Source of the DNA: Humulus lupulus
Taxonomy: Eukaryota; Streptophyta; Magnoliopsida; Rosales; Cannabaceae
Assembly: GCF_963169125.1 (NCBI RefSeq)
Contig: NC_084800.1
Location: forward strand, 150,594,397-150,658,396
Reading direction: 5' to 3'
DNA length: 64,000 nucleotides
This document shows, piece after piece, positions 57,857 to 64,000 of this stretch; position 1 is the stretch's first letter; the number at the start of each line of letters is the position of its first letter. The notes under the pieces are model-generated. The model made no database searches, was not told the origin of the DNA, and saw nothing but the letters and a program-made list of their open reading frames with translations. Both the position numbers and the translations under genes were made by a program.

Positions 57857-57875
57857 GCTCTCAATGAAAGCACCA
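57857..57875 (-). other. Primer-binding site of Tat-1
   Basis: On the minus strand TGGTGCTTTCATTGAGAGC begins three bases after the LTR end. It matches the gag-only elements over these 19 bases. Confidence 0.85.
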
Positions 57876-57878
57876 AAC

Positions 57879-58641
57879 TGTTGACGCTGTTCTTCGCCAA
57901 CAGGTAATTAAGAGAAGAAGAGAAAGGGATTAGTGCTAAAGGTGAACCGAAATAGATATATGATCTTAGAGGATGAAAGAGGTGACTCAAGACACGTTTT
58001 TTAAGTGGTTCGAAGGTTAAAATCCTTCTACTCCACTAGTCAATATTATTGATCTATACTGAGTATTTGATTACTGAGTATTTCTTACAAGAGATTATTT
58101 TTCCAACCCCTATCAACTCCCAGGGTCTCCATATTTATAGGAGAAGGCACCTGGAAGTTGGTAAGAAGGTCATCTCGTGACCTTCTTAGTTGTCGTATCA
58201 ATTCTGTGACATTCATGATTAATTCCTAAACCTGACACATAAGTGTGGTCAAATCAATAGGTAAGGAGGTAATGGGCCGCACGGCCCAACCCAGTCGTGG
58301 GTGTCTGAACACGCATGTTCCTGCTGCGTGTCCGAGAAGTCAGGGGGATATCAGACACGTGATGTCTGATATATGCATGTTTACCTTGCGTGTGTTGACT
58401 TCACAAAGGGTCACAGCCTCCATATCCAGCTCGTACCACGAGCTTCATACTTAGCTCAGTCTTCGGCCTTCGGGATCCCTGCCCCGGCCTTGGGCGGTGA
58501 AGGCGAGCTCTTGGGGCTTCCTCGAGCTAAGAAGGCATGACATTACGACAGAAGCTCCAGCCCTGGGGATGATCATGAGGTAATCATGGTTAGGCCGAAG
58601 CTCGGCTTGCTAATCAGCCCGTGGGAAAATCAGGGCGTACA
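57879..58641 (-). mobile_element. Tat-1 5' LTR
   Basis: 763 bp with the same ends as the 3' copy and a minus-strand TATAAATA box at about 58131-58139. It carries an extra 23 bases near 58525-58548 (GAGCTAAGAAGGCATGACAT...). Confidence 0.95.
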
Positions 58642-58646
58642 TAGTG

Positions 58647-59116
58647 GAAAATACCTTTAAAACTAATTACAAATATATATTTATTAATTATATAAAAATT
58701 AATATAAATTTAAATTCAAATGTTATAAAATAGATACTTAGTAATTATATTAATATGAATTCAAATATATTATAATAATATATAATACAAGTCTAGATAT
58801 TTGAGACTTATATTAATATAAATTTAAATATTATAAAATATCATTATAATAATAATACATAATACATAATCTTAATTTTTATTAAAAAAATTATTATTTA
58901 TGTTTATAAAGGTTTTCATATCATATATATTTTTAAAAAAATTATAAGCAGTATTTTGGTTTAATTTTTCTTTTATTATGTTTATGTTATTTTTATATAT
59001 AATATTATTTATTTATTTAAAATTTATATAATAATGATATAAATTTACTAAAAATTATTAGTAAATTCTATAAGTAAAACTGAGCAATTGTCCACACCAT
59101 GTTATTTGTATCTAAT
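58647..59116 (+). mobile_element. AT-rich Helitron-like repeat, copy C, right part
   Basis: This continues copy C after the Tat-1 insertion. Near 58783-58900 it matches 36508-36620. It ends TTTGTATCTAAT, a CTRRT terminus, followed by (AT)n. About 580 bp if rejoined; no coding sequence. Confidence 0.45.
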
Positions 59117-59476
59117 ATATATATATATATAAATGCCTATACACAATACTTATTTTGGTTATAAACTCAAATATTATTAAGAAATCCACCCAAAATAAAA
59201 TGGTAATATTTAAACTACATATTATATATTAAATGAGATTGTCTGGTACGATCAACTACAAACATCCAAGATTGTTTAATTGGTCGATGGAAGACGTGTC
59301 AGGCACCCAGAGTGTTGAACTGTTGAGCCAATGCTACATTTCCACCAATAGCAAGGCAAGTTTAGGTGGGAGTGAATGTATTGAAGTTTAACCTCATTGA
59401 AGGAAGAGTGTCACGCCTTTGAGTATATTGATTATGAGTACCTCTTCTCTTGTCCCAAAAGACAGTCTTTTCCCTG

Positions 59477-59514
<38 letters not shown>

Positions 59515-60400
59515 GAGGGTGTTATTTGTCTTCCTAGGACCACAACAATGCACATATCAAAGGACAATTTTGACCCTCCCATCCCATGAATATTAAATTA
59601 TACTCGACAAAAAAAAAAAAAGAAGAAGGGGAGGGGGGCGCAAGTTGTGACACCATTTAATAGAGGCAACTTTGATCGAAATGTTATTATAAAAAGAGAA
59701 GGACATATATTATCAGTTGATTTCATGCAGTCATAAGTAAAAACGTAATATTATGAACCGGGAGTACTACATCTTATTATAAGGTAGCTATAAATAATTA
59801 GTAACTGGTTATTGATAGAATTAATGATCTTATCAAATACTAATCATGTGTTGTCGAGATGGAGACGTATAACCAACAATTTTGGACGGATAACTTAATT
59901 GTGGTTAAGCTCGGGGAAGGGTCGTGAATAAAAATTTGAATATTATTAAAAATAATACAGACGATGTTATGTACAATAATAGAATATATTAATTATCTTC
60001 TAGTTTTTTTAATTATTCCATCTTATGTACTTATAGTTAATATAAATGCAGTATATCTTCAAAGTTTTTTTACCACAGGACCGGCTATGTGGCTGTGTAA
60101 CTTATTATTTCTATTTTTAAATGAATGATTATTAAGTTCTATTTTTAAAAACTGTTTCTATTCCCAATCTTACTTTTAATGTTAAATGGTTAAACTTTTT
60201 TTTTTAGGGACCCAAAATTTTATATTAAAACAGAACCTCCAAAATATTTAAGACAGCCTGATTGCCAAATATATTTATACTAAATGGGCCAAGGATATAA
60301 AACAACGACGATGAATACATTAATATTTCCACAAAATAAACGTGTTAGCGAGTACATATACAAGCTGCGTACGAATTAAAATTAAAAATGTAAACCAACA
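59117..60400. other. Low-repeat flanking DNA, first part
   Basis: No gene, RNA or transposon ends recognised. It contains an (AT)n stretch at its start and the (GA)n tract listed separately. Open frames at 59362-59582 on the minus strand are created by that tract. Confidence 0.6.
59481..59511. repeat. (GA)n microsatellite
   Basis: About 15 GA units with no interruption. Confidence 0.95.
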
Positions 60401-63400
60401 AAATTTAAACCCAACCCATTAATTTAATTATATTTAATTTACGTCTTTCTAGCTGGCTTTTGCTCCATAAATCTAAATAAAAATGAGGTCTTTTGTATTT
60501 GTAGTAAGTCAGAGCTGATTGGTAGATAAATTGAAGGCGGAAGCCGTATGCAACTTTTCCATTCATTGCCTTAAAATAGGGTTTGGTCGCTGTCAAATCA
60601 TAGAAATGCTAGCAACTATGGAAGGGTATTATTGGAAAGAAAAAAAAGGATAAATAAATATCAAATTAAAGGGCATTTCAGTAATTAAACGAAAAGGGTG
60701 AGAAAGAGAAACCTTAATGGAGACAGGAGGGTCTTGTCAGTCAGTTGTCACTGGTTTGAGTTGATTAAAAAGAATTCCACTCCAAAAAAAGGGGTTATCA
60801 CAAAAACTATGCTCCAAAAAATCAGAGCCGTTCATTTCCTCATTTGGAAAATTCAATGGTGATTGGCCACAAATATAAGACAAAAACACAAGAATCTTTC
60901 ATACCCACCCACGTTGGAACCTTTCCTCTTATGGCAACCCTCTTCCTCAGCTACCTAATAAATTTAAACAACTCACTTAATTTGGTTTTTTTCCTTTTTG
61001 TTAAAATATAAGTACTTTCACTTTAACCTTTTACATGTATATTACCATATGTAGAAACTCCAAAACTTTATTTTGTTTCTTGTTTTTATCTACAATTGTA
61101 AACCTAGCTATACCTTTCCAAAGAAGAAAAAAAAAGGTTTGTAACACCTAGGCTATGAAAGTTTCAATGTTTAACATTCTTTTCATATAAAACGACTCTA
61201 AATTAGAGTGATACGACAGACAAGCATAATGATAAACTATTGTACTGTTGACAATATAACTTAATTCTCTTTTAATATGTAACTATCGTAACTATTTCTT
61301 TTAACTAATTTCACTATCTAAAGGACACGTGTCAAAAAAGCACACTCAATTATTAAATTTGAACAAGTACGCTATAAAAGTGTTCTGGGTCATAATGAAT
61401 CAACACGATTATGATTTTTAATGAACTTTAATTTTCTTCAATAGTTTTTTTTTTCAATGAGATTGTTCAATTATTATGATTGGATATTTGTAGTGTACAA
61501 AAAAATTAAAATATCGTCGTTTTTGGAAAGAAAATATCGTCGTGAATCACGCCATTGTGAAGGAAAAAAATATCAGGAGAGTGGGGCCCATATTTGGTAT
61601 GTCCAAACAATTTTACGACATAACTGCCAAAATTCTGCCAACTATATAATGTATATTTTATTTTATTTTATTTTGTCCATCCCCGAAGGTAATTAAAATA
61701 ATAATTTAAATGTGTAATCAGCTTCGATCCACGACAGTCAAATAATTTGATGCCACGTGTCTCTTATGAAACTCAATTTCCTTAAAAGGATAAGGAGGAA
61801 GGGGAAGTATTTGTTTGGTCGTTCAAGATTTAACGTTGCATAATGTTCAAACGAGTGAAGTCTTCGACGCTCTTTTGAGCGCGTACAATAGCGCGTGGTC
61901 GTGGATGTGAGTGGAGGGATGTTGTGATCGGAATTGAGTGGAATCCACTCAGAGCACCCGTGGGTGGGGAAACTTACGTCACTGCTTCTCTCAAATTGGA
62001 GGGTCAGGAGTAGATAATTTTTTTTTTGCAGCACAGAAGTAGATACTTTAGTAGTACGTTTTTTTTTATTAATAAATATTTATTAACATAAAAAAAATTG
62101 AATTATTTTATTAGGATAAAAGCCGAATACATATATACGGTACGACTTTAATTTTCATATAATAGAATCATTTTCGGTCAATGGTTTTATAAAACATGCG
62201 AAAGTAGAATAGACAAATAAATAATTGTTTTCAAAATTAAAAACTAATTAAGACTTTTTTATATTTTTCTTTGAAAAGGAAAACAAACTCTTACTTTTGA
62301 CCCATAAAAAAAAGTACATATCTTAGGAAACCCAAAGAGGAAATCTTAAAAATGGTAGTTAACTAAGTTAAGTCCATGTATCTTCTTTTATTTTTTTGCA
62401 TGAAGAAAATAAAGAGAAGAAGATTAATGATCTTAGTTAGTGCCTTTTCATTTGAAAGCGTTTCCTTTGAATATGGATGAATTTCAATCTTAAATTTTAA
62501 ATAATGTGAAATGATGAAGTAAAAATTTTGGGTTGAGTGTTCCATAATTCAACTATAAAAAAAATTGTCAAAGATGTTGGCTACTATGGATTACAACTTA
62601 AAAAAAAATCATTTCCCCAGATGGATTAATAGATTTGACATTAATTAAATTCACCAAAATTAAAATATTCAATTTGGAGAAGATTCTTAATTTATAATTA
62701 TATCATGATAAAACATGAGACCCAAATGTGGAGTTGAATACTTCTCTTTCCTATGTAATAATAATAATAAAAGGTAAGTACATATACTATAATTAATCTA
62801 TATATATCCCTTTTGACATTGGCAAATTTTCAGTTGGAATAATTATTAAAAATACAAAAAGAAAAAATCGAATGGAGAATAATGATTTGATTGAGATTTT
62901 TAATATTTTTCTTTTGAGTGAAGCGATAATTATTGGATTGAATAATGAATGAGAAAGGTTTAGGTAGAAGAAGTGCAAGTGGAGAAAATAATTAGAAGAT
63001 AGGAGAAAGAAAGAAAAATAAATAAAAAAGTATGGGAAAGTTAGATGGGAAAAATAAATGTTTTCAATGTACTTGTCGGCAGGGGTACGAGGTTTAAAAG
63101 CCTTTGGGGTGACGTGGTCGCTTCCCCTCCTTTCATACTAAAGTTTTTAATCTTATTCCTCTCCTTTACCCATTCTTTTGCCCTTTATTTACTATATTGC
63201 CCTCCCAATTTGTTTTCCACACGTGCTGATTAACCTACACCACACGCGTGTTATGGAATGCTTTGTTACATTTATAATGGGTGATTGTGACACCCTAATT
63301 TGGCCATGGTGAATTGATACTGGTTAATTTAATTATTTGCAATATCATTTGGTAGACCCTATGCATTTAAGGAATATATTCTTAATAAGAATTAAAATTA

Positions 63401-64000
63401 TAATATCATTTGACAATATAGACGAGTTAAAATTAAGAATTTTCCATTTTACTTTAAAGTGCCCTTAATTAAGGTTATACATGACATTAGAGCACATGCA
63501 TTGGTGTAATGGTTGATCTCTTAAGAAATTGTCCGAATACAATTTTTCTTCTTTTCTTTTCTTTTTTAATAACTCCTTCCTATGGAATCACGGTTATGCA
63601 CTTATTGGATCAATTTGGTTTATCTTATTGATTTGAATTTGCATCAAATATGTAATGCTAAAGAATATTTATAGTACTAACTAATTAATATATGATATAT
63701 GTACATAACAAGGTAGTACATGATACTACTTATAGATTATCATATTAGGTTTTCTTTATATAATATAAAATAGTACGGTACTATTTTCCATAAGATGACT
63801 TTTATATAATATTTGTCTAAACAATCGATGAAAAAAAGTATAAAATATTGTTTGGTTGACATCATTCATTGCATCATCTTGTTGATACTTTCTAATCCTT
63901 CATTATTTTATTTCACTTAACTTATATTTGTTGGTCTATCTAGCAAATCTCACACTTTTTTAATAAAAAAAATGTATATGTAGCAAAAACTAATGTTTTA
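60401..64000. other. Low-repeat flanking DNA with G-box words
   Basis: No coding region with recognisable domains. CACGTG (G-box core) occurs at 61326-61331, 61754-61759 and 63220-63225. A perfect 18-bp palindrome TTAATAAATATTTATTAA lies at 62069-62086. The small frames (for example 61457-61696 plus and 61738-62034 minus) have no homology I recognise. The stretch may be upstream sequence of a gene beyond the window, but nothing here proves it. Confidence 0.5.

Larger units (their letters stand above)
38169..58641 (-). mobile_element. Tat-1: Tat-lineage Ty3/gypsy element with nested insertion
   Basis: It is bounded by perfect TAGTG duplications (38164-38168 and 58642-58646). Without the nested element it is about 12.7 kb. 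In minus-strand order it has the 5' LTR, primer site, gag, protease, RT, RNase H, integrase, a 119-bp tandem array, an antisense spliced gene, polypurine tract and 3' LTR. Absence of a chromodomain, the variant CX2HX4HX4C Gag knuckle, the large 3' spacer with tandem repeats and the antisense gene all fit the Tat lineage (Ogre, Retand and Grande relatives). The two LTRs show about 15 substitutions and one 23-bp indel by eye, roughly 2 percent divergence. A handful of stops and frameshifts suggest it is no longer autonomous. Confidence 0.95.

Noticed and set aside
61738..62034. 98-codon minus-strand frame as a host gene
   Set aside because: No recognisable domain, no clear promoter or splice pattern, and length is within chance for AT-rich DNA.
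63287..63400. Possible LTR start TGTGACACCC
   Set aside because: Only the first bases resemble an LTR terminus; no matching end, tandem partner, primer site or coding sequence is visible.

Overview
This window looks like plant nuclear DNA, most likely a eudicot: AT-rich intergenic sequence packed with nested Ty3/gypsy LTR retrotransposons of the plant-specific Tekay/Del (chromovirus) and Tat lineages. I see no tRNA, rRNA, CRISPR or bacterial-type signals, and no host protein-coding gene that I can defend. The species cannot be fixed from this sequence alone.

Layout. 1-19.0 kb is a patchwork of broken Tekay-type LTRs (ends TGTAACG...CGTTACA) in both orientations. It holds a truncated element with integrase and chromodomain (Tek-2, 5.2-8.9 kb, minus strand), a gag-protease remnant (Tek-3, 16.0-18.5 kb, plus strand), an AT-rich Copia-like LTR (13.8-16.0 kb) and, inside that, a solo LTR of the Tat-1 family with a TATAT target duplication. 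19.0-36.5 kb is a degraded Tekay element on the minus strand (Tek-1). Its 3' LTR was split by a gag-only element, Gag-2 (21.1-30.1 kb, minus strand). 36.5-38.2 kb and 58.6-59.1 kb are AT-rich repeats with Helitron-like ends. Between them sits Tat-1 (38.2-58.6 kb, minus strand), bounded by a perfect TAGTG duplication. Tat-1's reverse transcriptase is split by Gag-1 (46.4-54.2 kb, plus strand), bounded by a perfect GCAAT duplication. 59.1-64 kb is low-repeat flanking DNA without a recognisable gene.

How the parts relate. Tat-1 carries gag, protease, RT, RNase H and integrase. Between integrase and its 3' LTR it also carries a 119-bp tandem array and an antisense, intron-containing gene with its own TATA box and 5'-leader intron. 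Gag-2 carries a decayed version of the same antisense gene but no pol. Gag-1 carries only an intact 724-residue Gag plus an array of GTCCGATCGGAC palindromes. All three share one primer-binding-site sequence and one polypurine-tract core. The two gag-only elements are therefore plausibly moved in trans by a pol-bearing Tat relative. The Gag-1 LTRs differ at only about 2 of 1128 positions by eye, so it moved recently. Tat-1 LTRs differ at about 15 positions plus a 23-bp indel, which fits the nesting order.
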